A DNA stretch of 64,000 bases, taken from assembly GCA_947044405.1 (NCBI GenBank), contig CAMRHE010000501.1, positions 1,153,001 to 1,217,000 on the forward strand, in the 5' to 3' direction. Made by a program: the position numbers and the translations under genes. The stretch is from Leptodactylus fallax (Eukaryota > Chordata > Amphibia > Anura > Leptodactylidae). The first letter of the stretch is position 1. Each line of letters begins with the position of its first letter. Below, in pieces: positions 1-12,200 of the stretch. Under the pieces are notes generated by a model, which did not search any database, was not told the DNA's origin, and saw nothing but the letters and a program-made list of their open reading frames with translations.

Positions 1-1567
1 TGTAATGTATGTACACAGTGACTGCACCAGCAGAATAGTGAGCACAGCTCTGGAGTATAATCCAGGATAAGTAATGTAATGTATGTACACAGTGACTGCA
101 CCAGCAGAATAGTGAGTGCAGCTCTGGAGTATAATACAGGATGTAACTCAGGATCAGTACAGGATAAGTAATGTAATGTATGTACACAGTGACTGTACCA
201 GCAGAATAGTGAGCGCAGCTCTGGAGTATAATACAGGATAAGTAATGTAATGTATGTACACAGTGACTGCACCAGCAGAATAGTGAGTGCAGCTCTGGAG
301 TATAATACAGGATGTAACTCAGGATCAGTACAGGATAAGTAATGTAATGTATGTACACAGTGACTGTACCAGCAGAATAGTGAGTGCAGCTCTGGAGTAT
401 AATACAGGATAAGTAATGTAATGTATGTACACAGTGACTGCACCAGCAGAATAGTGAGCACAGCTCTGGAGTATAATACAGGATAAGTAATGTAATGTAT
501 GTACACAGTGACTGCACCAGCAGAATAGTGAGCACAGCTCTGGAGTATAATACAGGATAAGTAATGTAATGTATGTACACAGTGACTGCACCAGCAGAAT
601 AGTGAGCACAGCTCTGGAGTATAATACAGGATAAGTAATGTAATGTATGTACACAGTGACTGCACCAGCAGAATAGTGAGTGCAGCTCTGGAGTATAATA
701 CAGGATGTAACTCAGGATCAGTACAGGATAAGTAATGTAATGTATGTACACAGTGACTGTACCAGCAGAATAGTGAGCGCAGCTCTGGAGTATAATACAG
801 GATAAGTAATGTAATGTATGTACACAGTGACTGTACCAGCAGAATAGTGAGCGCAGCTCTGGAGTATAATACAGGATGTAACTCAGGATCAGTACAGGAT
901 AAGTAATGTAATGTATGTACACAGTGACTGTACCAGAAGAATAGTGAGCGCAGCTCTGCAGTATAATACAGGATGTAACTCAGGATCAGTACAGGATAAG
1001 TAATGTAATGTATGTACACAGTGACTGTACCAGCAGAATAGTGAGCACAGCTCTGGAGTATAATACAGGATAAGTAATGTAATGTATGTACACAGTGACT
1101 GTACCAGCAGAATAGTGAGCGCAGCTCTGGAGTATAATACAGGATAATTAATGTAATGTATGTACACAGTGACTGCACCAGCAGAATAGTGAGTGCAGCT
1201 CTGGAGTATAATACAGGATGTAACTCAGGATCAGTACAGGATAAGTAATGTAATGTATGTACACAGTGACTGTACCAGCAGAATAGTGAGTGCAGCTCTG
1301 GAGTATAATACAGGATAAGTAATGTAATGTATGTACACAGTGACTGTACCAGCAGAATAGTGAGCGCAGCTCTGGAGTATAATACAGGATAAGTAATGTA
1401 ATGTATGTACATAGTGACTGTACCAGCAGAATAGTGAACGCAGCTCTGGAGTATAATACAGGATAAGTAATGTAATGTATGTACACAGTGACTGTACCAG
1501 CAGAATAGTGAGTGCAGCTCTGGAGTATAATACAGGATGTAGCTCAGAATCAGCACAGGATATATAA
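1..1567 (-). repeat. 74/97-bp minisatellite, minus orientation, open at the left edge
   Basis: This array has the same unit as 9,295-14,832 but in reverse complement. Short units are 74 bp. Long units are 97 bp and carry an extra 23-bp module ending in 'actcaggatcagtacagg'. The array runs off the left edge of the window and decays at 1,540-1,567. Its many partial open frames have no coding meaning. Confidence 0.95.
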
Positions 1568-1900
1568 TGGGATTGTATATAAGCTTGCTGTGTGATATTA
1601 GGGGGTAGTTATTTTCGGGGTCTGTCATTACGTGATATAAATATTGGCAGTGGAGTTGCTGGTAATGTAGACCTCATTTTGTAGATGTGATCCTGTTGTA
1701 TTGCTGGAGCTATAAATCCTGTTGCTTGTTTTTCGTTTCTCGGTGTTAATTGCTTCCATGCTGAGCTCTATTGCTAAAGTGCTGCGGAGAGAAAGCAGCC
1801 ATGAAAGAAACGGACCGCGTTGTTGCCCAAGGTGCTTGCTCTGTGCACTGCTAGCCGGAGGCACTTAGGTTTATTCTACCCTAAACTACTCCTGTAAACC
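1568..1900. other. Unique island, no gene recognised
   Basis: This is non-repetitive sequence of ordinary composition. A short minus-strand frame (1,628-1,864) resembles nothing I know and has no supporting signals. I see no promoter or RNA motif. Confidence 0.6.
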
Positions 1901-1954
1901 ACATCTATTTATCTATCTATCTCATATCTATCTATCTCATATCTATCTATCTCA

Positions 1955-2003
<49 letters not shown>

Positions 2004-2678
2004 CATATCTATCTATCTCATATCTATCTCATATCTATCTATCTCATATCTATCTATCTATCTATCTATCTCATATCTATTTCATATCTATCTATCTATC
2101 TATCTATCTATCTCATATCTATCTATCTATCTATCTATCTCATATCTATCTATCTCATATCTATCTATCTATCTCATATCTATCTATCTCATATCTATCT
2201 ATCTATCTATCTCATATCTATCTATCTATCTCATATCTATCTATCTCATATCTATCTATCTATCTCATATCTATCTATCTCATATCTATCTATCTATCTC
2301 ATATCTATCTATCTATCTCATATCTATCTCATATCTATCTCATATCTATCTATCTCATATCTATCTATCTATCTATCTCATATCTATCTATCTATCTCAT
2401 ATCTATCTATCTATCTATCTATCTCATATCTATCTCATATCTATCTATCTCATATCTATCTATCTATCTCATATCTATCTATCTCATATCTATCTATCTA
2501 TCTCATATCTATCTATCTCATATCTATCTATCTCATATCTATCTATCTATCTCATATCTATCTATCTGATATCTATCTATCTATCTATCTCATATCTATC
2601 TCATATCTATCTATCTCATATCTATCTATCTCATATCTATCTATCTCATATCTATCTCATATCTATCTATCTATCTCA

Positions 2679-2713
<35 letters not shown>

Positions 2714-2937
2714 AATATATCTATCTATCTATCTATCTATCTCATATCTATCTATCTATCTCATATATATCTATCTCATATCTATCTCATATCTATCTAT
2801 CTATCTATCTCATATCTATCTCATATCTATCTATCTCATATCTATCTCATATCTATCTATCTATCTCATATCTATCTATCTATCTATCTATCTCATATCT
2901 ATCTATCTATAATATATCTATCTATCTATCTATCTCA

Positions 2938-2976
<39 letters not shown>

Positions 2977-3766
2977 GTATCTATAATATATCTATCTATC
3001 TCATATCTATCTATCTATCTATCTATCTATCTCATATCTATCTCATATCTATCTATCTATCTCATATCTATCTATCTATCTATCTATCTATCTCATATCT
3101 ATCTATCTATCTATCTCATATCTATCTATCTATAATATATCTATCTATCTATCTATCTCATATCTATCTATCTATCTATCTCATATCTATCTATCTATCT
3201 ATCTCATATCTATCTATCTATCTATCTATCTCATATCTATCTATCTATAATATATCTATCTATCTATCTCATATCTATCTATCTCATATATATCTATCTC
3301 ATATCTATCTATCTATCTCATATCTATCTCATATCTATCTATCTATCTATCTCATATCTATCTATCTATCTATCTATCTATCTCATATCTATCTATCTAT
3401 CTCATATCTATCTATCTATCTATCTATCTCATATCTATCTATCTATCTATCTCATATCTATCTATCTCATATCTATCTATCTCATATCTATCTATCTATC
3501 TATCTATCTATCTCATATCTATCTATCTATCTCATATCTATCTCATATCTATCTCATATCTATCTCATATCTATCTATCTATCTCATATCTATCTATCTA
3601 TCTATCTCATATCTATCTATCTCATATCTATCTCATATCTATCTCATATCTATCTATCTCATATCTATCTATCTATCTCATATCTATCTATCTATCTATC
3701 TCCTATCTATCTCCTATCTATCTCATATCTATCTCATATCTATCTATCTCATATCTATCTATCTCA

Positions 3767-3803
<37 letters not shown>

Positions 3804-4161
3804 CATATCTATCTATCTCATATCTATCTATCTATCTATATATCTATCTATCTCATATCTATCTATCTATCTATCTATCTCATATCTATCTATCTATCTC
3901 ATATCTATCTATCTATCTATCTATCTCATATCTATCTATCTATCTCATATCTATCTATCTATCTATCTATCTCATATCTATCTATCTCATATCTATCTAT
4001 CTATCTATCTATCTCATATCTATCTATCTATCTATCTATCTATCTCATATCTATCTATCTATCTATCTCATATCTATCTATCTCATATCTATCTATCTAT
4101 CTATCTATCTCATATCTATCTATCTATCTATCTCATATCTATCTATCTCATATCTATCTCA

Positions 4162-4210
<49 letters not shown>

Positions 4211-4254
4211 CATATCTATCTATCTATCTATCTATCTCATATCTATCTATCTCA

Positions 4255-4299
<45 letters not shown>

Positions 4300-4369
4300 C
4301 ATATCTATCTCATATCTATCTATCTCATATCTATCTATCTATCTCATATCTATCTATCTATCTATCTCA

Positions 4370-4402
<33 letters not shown>

Positions 4403-4778
4403 CATATCTATCTATCTATAATATATCTATCTATCTATCTATCTCATATCTATCTATCTCATATATATCTATCTCATATCTATCTATCTATCTCATATCT
4501 ACCTATCTCATATCTATCTCATATCTATCTATCTCATATCTATCTATCTCATATCTATCTATCTATCTCATATCTATCTATCTATCTATCTCATATCTAT
4601 CTATCTCATATCTATCTATCTCATATCTATCTCATATCTATCTATCTCATATCTATCTATCTCATATCTATCTATCTATCTCATATCTATCTATCTATCT
4701 CATATCTATCTATCTATCTATATATCTATCTATCTCATATCTATCTATCTATCTATCTCATATCTATCTATCTATCTC

Positions 4779-4824
<46 letters not shown>

Positions 4825-4890
4825 CATATCTATCTATCTCATATCTATCTATCTCATATCTATCTATCTCATATCTATCTATCTATCTCA

Positions 4891-4935
<45 letters not shown>

Positions 4936-4953
4936 CATATCTATCTATCTCTC
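1901..4953. repeat. ~3-kb (TATC)n / CATATC microsatellite (GATA-type)
   Basis: Runs of CTAT/TATC are interrupted at irregular but frequent intervals by 'CTCATAT', so that blocks of 2-10 TATC units alternate with CATATC. Occasional 'TATAATATA' and 'TCCTAT' variants are spread through the array. On the other strand this is a GATA repeat, the core of Bkm-type satellites. It has no unique insertions over about 3 kb. Confidence 0.97.
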
Positions 4954-5844
4954 TTTTTATCTTTCTGTCTGTTCTTCATATATAAATCTCTGACATCTTC
5001 TCCTGACTTTGATAATAATTTTCTGCCAGCCAATCAGATTGCAGTATTGCTCAGGCTCCTCGTGTGATTGGCGGTGGTGTCCGGTGGGCGGAGTCTAGCT
5101 GGCGCTGTCTGTGGTAACTGTAACATTGTGGACAACACTAATGGAGATTTCCTGTCATAAAAACATCAATTTTAACAAAGTGTCATCTGCGGCTACAATA
5201 ACCACCTAATTTACATATGCAAATAAGCTGCTGCCACCTGACACTCTGTGATGAGCAAATGTAGAACATGTAGAGTTGTCAGACACTGCCTGGGGGGAGG
5301 GGGGTTAGCAGCATCAGCGCAATAAACCTCAAAACCTGCAAACCGGTGCATGAAGAGAATGCCAGAACTACAGTGCGCACTGACACACTATAGAATTCAC
5401 TGATATGATGCAGGGAGCAGGGAAATGCAGCTTAATAATTCAGATGATCTGTCATTCAGAGTCTGTGGAAAGCTGGGTCATGCACACATCCATGTTTAAT
5501 TTATCCTTCGGTTCTGTTTTGTTGGCCGGGCTTAGGACTCCCGGTGGCGCCGTCTCCAGGGCGCACATCATGCGGCGCGCAGGTTGGCAGGTTTGCGTTT
5601 ATTGCTGCAGCCATTTTGCGCTTCTCTCCAGACAAGTGTCTGCTGATCATTGGCCGTACGTGAGCGGAATAAATCCTGGAAGTCAGGAAGATCCACAACT
5701 GTGCAGAAGAACGTTTCCAGATGGAAATGTTACAGCACCGGATATGTTCTGCTACAGGAGTTATATCTGCAATTACACCAGCGCTACAACCTGCCCGCCA
5801 CGTCACACTGCACTCCAGGGAGCGGAGACTATGTCACTTCTACA
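4954..5844. other. Unique island with promoter-like motifs
   Basis: This is non-repetitive sequence between two arrays. It holds CCAAT, inverted CCAAT, GC-box and octamer words (separate entry) and 'ggaaagctgggtca' at 5,467-5,480, one copy of a motif seen several times in the window. Frames at 5,405-5,905 run into the neighbouring array and look spurious. Confidence 0.6.
5030..5224 (+). promoter_or_regulatory. CCAAT / GC-box / octamer cluster
   Basis: CCAATCAG lies at 5,030-5,037, an inverted CCAAT box (GATTGG) at 5,066-5,071, a GC-box-like GGGCGGAG at 5,086-5,093 and a perfect octamer ATGCAAAT at 5,217-5,224. These words co-occur in vertebrate promoters. No first exon or open frame follows that I can recognise, so function is only a possibility. 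Confidence 0.25.
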
Positions 5845-8262
5845 AGAGATCAGCGGTGACATCACTGAGAATACAGCCTGCCCATATACTAGAGATCAGC
5901 GGTGACATCACTGAGAATACAGCCTATCTATATACTAGAGATCGGCAGTGACATCACTGAGGATACAGCCTATCCATATACTAGAGATCAGCAGTGACAT
6001 CACTGAGAATACAGCCTGCCCATATACTAGAGATCAGCGGTGACATCACTGAGAATACAGCCTATCTATATACTAGAGATCAGCAGCAGTGACATCACTG
6101 AGAATACAGCCTATCCATATACTAGAGATCAGCGGTGACATCACTGAGAATACAGCCTATCCGTATACTAGAGATCAGCAGCGGTGACATCACTGAGAAT
6201 ACAGCCTATCCGTATACTAGAGATCAGCAGCGGTGACATCACTGAGAATACAGCCTATCCATATACTAGAGATCAGCAGCAGTGACATCACTGAGAATAC
6301 AGCCTATCCGTATACTAGAGATCAGCAGCGGTGACATCACTGAGAATACAGCCTATCCATATACTAGAGATCAGCAGCAGTGACATCACTGAGAATACAG
6401 ACTATCCATATACTAGAGATCAGCGGTGACATCACTGAGAATACAGGCTATCCATATACTAGAGATCAGCAGTGACATCACTGAGAATACAGCCTATCCA
6501 TATACTAGAGATCAGCAGTGACATCACTGAGAATACAGCCTATCCATATACTAGAGATCAGCAGCGGTGACATCACTGAGATTACAGCCTATCCATATAC
6601 TAGAGAGCGGTGACATCACTGAGGATACAGCCTATCCACATACTAGAGATCAGCGGTGACATCACTGAGAATACAGCCTATCCATATACTAGAGATCATC
6701 AGCGGTGACATCACTGAGAATACAGCCTATCCATATACTAGAGATCAGCAGCGGTGACATCACTGAGGATACAGCCTATCCATATACTAGAGATCAGCAG
6801 CGGTGACATCACTGAGAATACAGCCTATCCATATACTAGAGATCAGCAGCGGTGACATCACTGAGGATACAGCCTATCCATATACTAGAGATCAGCAGTG
6901 ACATCACTGAGAATACAGCCTATCCATATACTAGAGATCAGCAGCAGTGACATCACTGAGAATACAGCCTATCCATATACTAGAGATCAGCAGTGACATC
7001 ACTGAGAATACAGCCTATCCATATACTAGAGATCAGCAGCGGTGACATCACTGAGAATACAGCCTATCCATATACTAGAGATCAGCAGTGACATCACTGA
7101 GAATACAGCCTATCCATATACTAGAGATCAGCAGCGGTGACATCACTGAGAATACAGCCTATCCATATACTAGAGATCAGCAGCGGTGACATCACTGAGA
7201 ATACAGCCTATCCATATACTAGAGATCAGCAGCGGTGACATCACTGAGAATACAGCCTATCCATATACTAGAGATCAGCGGTGACATCACTGAGAATACA
7301 GCCTATCCATATACTAGAGATCAGCAGCGGTGACATCACTGAGATTATAGCCTATCCATATACTAGAGATCAGCGGTGACATCACTGAGAATACAGCCTA
7401 TCCATATACTAGAGATCAGCAGCGGTGACATCACTGAGAATACAGCCTATCCATATACTAGAGATCAGCAGTGACATCACTGAGAATACAGCCTATCCAT
7501 ATGCTAGAGATCAGCAGCAGTGACATCACTGAGAATACAGCCTATCCATATACTAGAGATCAGCAGCGGTGACATCACTGAGAATACAGCCTATCCATAT
7601 ACTAGAGATCAGCAGCGGTGACATCACTGAGAATACAGCCTATCCATATACTAGAGATCAGCAGCGGTGACATCACTGAGAATACAGCCTATCCATATAC
7701 TAGAGATCAGCAGTGACATCACTGAGAATACAGCCTATCCATATACTAGAGATCAGCGGTGACATCACTGAGAATACAGCCTATCCATATACTAGAGATC
7801 AGCAGTGACATCACTGAGAATACAGCCTATCCATATACTAGAGAGCGGTGACATCACTGAGAATACAGCCTATCCATATACTAGAGATCAGCAGCGGTGA
7901 CATCACTGAGAATACAGCCTATCCATATACTAGAGATCAGCAGTGACATCACTGAGAATACAGCCTATCCATATACTAGAGATCAGCAGCGGTGACATCA
8001 CTGAGAATACAGCCTATCCATATACTAGAGATCAGCAGTGACATCACTGAGAATACAGCCTATCCGTATACTAGAGATCAGCAGTGGTGACATCACTGAG
8101 AATACAGCCTATCCATATACTAGAGATCAGCAGCGGTGACATCACTGAGGATACAGCCTATCCATATACTAGAGATCAGCAGCGGTGACATCACTGAGAA
8201 TACAGCCTATCCATATACTAGAGATCAGCAGTGACATCACTGAGAATACAGCCTATCACTAG
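5845..8262 (+). repeat. 46/49-bp minisatellite with a TGACATCA word in every unit
   Basis: The unit begins 'agatcagcag(cgg)tgacatc' and continues 'actgagaatacagcctatcc' and 'atatactag'. Units of 46 and 49 bp differ by one 3-bp step in a CAG/CGG run, 'cagcggtg' against 'cagcagcggtg'. From array length over mean unit I estimate about 50 copies. Each carries TGACATCA, one base from the CRE palindrome TGACGTCA. It ends abruptly at 'cctatcactaggggg'. Confidence 0.95.
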
Positions 8263-8711
8263 GGGGCAGGCTTACATTTGGGGTACATCTTCTGTATTCT
8301 TGTCCCTGTATTTAGTGTAATAATTGTCCCCCCCTCCCTGGCGTTCTCCCACAATGGTTTGCTCCTCTGGGTATTTGGGGTCGGTTCGCTCTCTAGGACA
8401 TAATTTACACGCAGGAGTCGGACGCAGTTAAGAGGCAATTTTATTCTCTATTAACCCAAATCAATGGAAGGTTCCCATAAAGCCTCAGCCGGGAGGCGCC
8501 AGCTGCGGGGTCACATAAAGATGTCTACCTGGTTATTAACAGTGACAGCTCAGGGAAGGAGCGGGGTGTGCGGGGCAAGTGCAGACCCTCTCCTTATCTG
8601 CAAGATAGAAAGAGACAGTCAGCAGGTATATAGCGGGAGGGGGGTGGCTGCAGCCGAGGTATACAGAGAGGAACACATGGACCCAGACTACAACCCCCAT
8701 CATTAACCATA
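8263..8711. other. Unique island, no gene recognised
   Basis: This is non-repetitive DNA with a moderately GC-rich middle. A short plus-strand frame (8,464-8,706) has no recognisable domain. The island ends in 'gactacaacccccatcat', reminiscent of the ACTACAA-type words found elsewhere in the window. Confidence 0.5.
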
Positions 8712-8975
8712 CTAGTGTATCTAAGCTCATTATGTGGTACCATCTGCTGAGCTGTGTATCTAATCCTATCCTGTGTGATACTGTCTCCTGAGCTGTGTAT
8801 CTAATCCTGTCCTGTGTGATACTGTCTGCTGAGCTGTGTATCTAATCCTGTCCTGTGTGATACCGTCTGCTGAGCTGTGTATCTAATCCTATCCTGTGTG
8901 ATGCTGTCTGCTGAGCTGTGTATCTAATCCTGTCCTGTGTGATACTGTCTACTGAGCGTGTATCTAAGCATATTG
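8712..8975 (+). repeat. Short 41-bp minisatellite
   Basis: About six copies of a 41-bp unit starting 'ctgtgtatctaatcctgtcc' and ending 'tgtctgctgag'. Degenerate relatives of the same unit (gtgtatctaagcct, gataccgtcttctgatgtac) lie at 15,336-15,485 and, mirrored, at 63,042-63,190, so the family is dispersed. Confidence 0.85.
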
Positions 8976-9294
8976 AGCTGTTATTGTCATCCACTCTGGA
9001 GCACATGCCGGTACCGCTCTCCAGTCTGTGATGTATCCGCCATATTGTGTCCATAATTGCATGTAATAAGTTCAGCCATGTTGTTCTGTGCACAGCCCTG
9101 ACCTGGTGCCAGGAGTAATTATCCCATTAATTATAATGTCCTCCCTGTCATTACTAAATCATGATTTTAAGAAAAGAAATGGAAAATCATACAAGGACTC
9201 CATCATGTCAGCGAAACCTCCGAGATACCGACTACTGCACAGAAGTTGTATAAGCGTGCGCATATTGTTATTGGAAGTATCTCTGAATGATAAA
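8976..9294. other. Unique island, no gene recognised
   Basis: Non-repetitive sequence with AT-rich words such as 'attatcccattaattataa'. The frame starting at 9,088 only becomes long because it reads into the adjacent array. Confidence 0.5.
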
Positions 9295-12200
9295 TCCTGT
9301 ATTATACTCCAGAGCTGCGCTCACTATTCTGCTGGTACAGTCACTGTGTACATACATTACATTACTTATCCTGTATTATACGCCAGAGCTGCGCTCACTA
9401 TTCTGCTGGTGCAGTCACTGTGTACATACATTACATTACTTATCCTGTATTATACTCCAGAGCTGCGCTCACTATTCTGCTGGTGCAGTCACTGTGTACA
9501 TACATTACATTACTTATCCTGTATTATACTCCAGAGCTGCGCTCACTATTCTGCTGGTGCAGTCACTGTGTACATACATTACATTACTTATCCTGTACTG
9601 ATCCTGAGTTACAGCCTGTATTATACTCCAGAGCTGCGCTCACTATTCTGCTGGTACAGTCACTGTGTACATACATTACATTACTTATCCTGTATTATAC
9701 TCCAGAGCTGCGCTCACTATTCTGCTGGTGCAGTCACTGTGTACATACATTACATTACTTATCCTGTATTATACTCCAGAGCTGCGCTCACTATTCTGCT
9801 GGTGCAGTCACTGTGTACATAAATTACATTACTTATCCTGTACTGATCCTGAGTTACAGCCTGTATTATACTCCAGAGCTGCGCTCACTATTCTGCTGGT
9901 ACAGTCACTGTGTACATACATTACATTACTTATCCTGTATTATACTCCAGAGCTGCGCTCACTATTCTGCTGGTGCAGTCACTGTGTACATACATTACAT
10001 TACTTATCCTGTATTATACTCCAGAGCTGCGCTCACTATTCTGCTGGTACAGTCACTGTGTACATACATTACATTACTTACCCTGTACTGATCCTCAGTT
10101 ACACCCTGTATTATACTCCAGAGCTGCGCTCCCTATTCTGCTGGTGCAGTCACTGTGTACATACATTACATTACTTATCCTGTACTGATCCTGAGTTACA
10201 TCATGTATTATACTCCAGAGCTGCACTCACTATTCTGCTGGTGCAGTCACTGTGTACATACATTACATTACTTATCCTGTACTGATCCTGAGTTACATCA
10301 TGTATTATACTCCAGAGCTGCGCTCACTATTCTGCTGGTACAATCACTGTGTACATACATTACATTACTTATCCTGTACTGATCCTGAGTTACATCCTGT
10401 ATTATACTCCAGAGCTGCGCTCACTATTCTGCTGGTACAGTCACTGTGTACATACATTACATTACTTATCCTGTATTATACTCCAGAGTTGCGCTCACTA
10501 TTCTGCTGGTGCAGTCACTGTGTACATACATTACATTACTTATCCTGTATTATACTCCAGAGCTGCACTCACTATTCTGCTGGTGCTGTCACTGTGTACA
10601 TACATTACATTACTTATCCTGTATTATACTCCAGAGCTGCGCTCACTATTCTGCTGGTGCAGTCACTGTGTACATACATTACATTATTTATCCTGTACTG
10701 ATCCTGAGTTACATCCTGTATTATACTCCAGAGCTGCGCTCACTATTCTGCTGATGCAGTCACTGTGTACATACATTACATTACTTATCCTGTATTATAC
10801 TCCAGAGCTGCGCTCACTATTCTGCTGGTACAGTCACTGTGTACATACATTACATTACTTATCCTGTACTGATCCTGAGTTACATCCTGTATTATACTCC
10901 AGAGCTGCATTCACTATTCTGCTGGTACAGTCACTGTGTACATACATTACATTACTTATCCTGTACTGATCCTCAGTTACACCCTGTATTATACTCCAGA
11001 GCTGCGCTCACTATTCTGCTGGTGCAGTCACTGTGTACATACATTACATTACTTATCCTGTACTGATCCTGAGTTACATCATGTATTATACTCCAGAGCT
11101 GCACTCACTATTCTGCTGGTGCAGTCACTGTGTACATACATTACATTACTTATCCTGTACTGATCCTGAGTTACATCCTGTATTATACTCCAGAGCTGCG
11201 CTCACTATTCTGCTGGTGTAGTCACTGTGTACATACATTACATTACTTATCCTGTACTGATCCTGAGTTATATCCTGTATTATACTCCAGAGCAGCGCTC
11301 ACTATTCTGCTGGTACAGTCACTGTGTACATACATTACATTACTTATCCTGTATTATACTCCAGAGCTGCGCTCACTATTCTGCTGGTACAGTCACTGTG
11401 TACATACATTACATTACTTATCCTGTATTATACTCCAGAGCTGCGCTCACTATTCTGCTGGTGCAGTCACTGTGTACATACATTACATTACTTATCCTGT
11501 ATTATACTCCAGAGCTGCACTCACTATTCTGCTGGTGCAGTCACTGTGTACATACATTACATTACTTATCCTGTATTATACTCCAGAGCCGCGCTCACTA
11601 TTCTGCTGGTGCAGTCACTGTGTACATACATTACATTACTTATCCTGTACTGATCCTGAGTTACATCCTGTATTATACTCCAGAGCTGCGCTCACTATTC
11701 TGCTGGTGCAGTCACTGTGTACATACATTACATTACTTATCCTGTATTATACTCCAGAGCTGCGCTCACTATTCTGCTGGTGCAGTCACTGTGTACATAC
11801 ATTACATTACTTATCCTGTATTATACTCCAGAGCTGCGTTCACTATTCTGCTGGTGCAGTCACTGTGTACATACATTACATTACTTATCCTGTACTGATA
11901 CTGAGTTACATCCTGTATTATACTCCAGAGCTGCGCTCACTATTCTGCTGGTGCAGTCACTGTGTACATACATTACATTACTTATCCTGTACTGATCCTG
12001 AGTTACATCCTGTATTATACTGCAGAGCTGCGCTCACTATTCTGCTGGTACAGTCACTGTGTACATACATTACATTACTTATCCTGTACTGATCCTGAGT
12101 TACATCATGTATTATACTCCAGAGCTGCGCTCACTATTCTGCTGGTAGAATCACTGTGTACATACATTACATTACTTATCCTGTACTGATCCTGAGTTAC

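Noticed and set aside
1901..4953. Telomeric or centromeric repeat
   Set aside because: The unit is TATC/CATATC and not TTAGGG, and no alpha-satellite-like long unit is present.
5845..8262. Possible CRISPR-like array of direct repeats
   Set aside because: Units abut with no unique spacers, the DNA is vertebrate, and the variation is ordinary minisatellite slippage.
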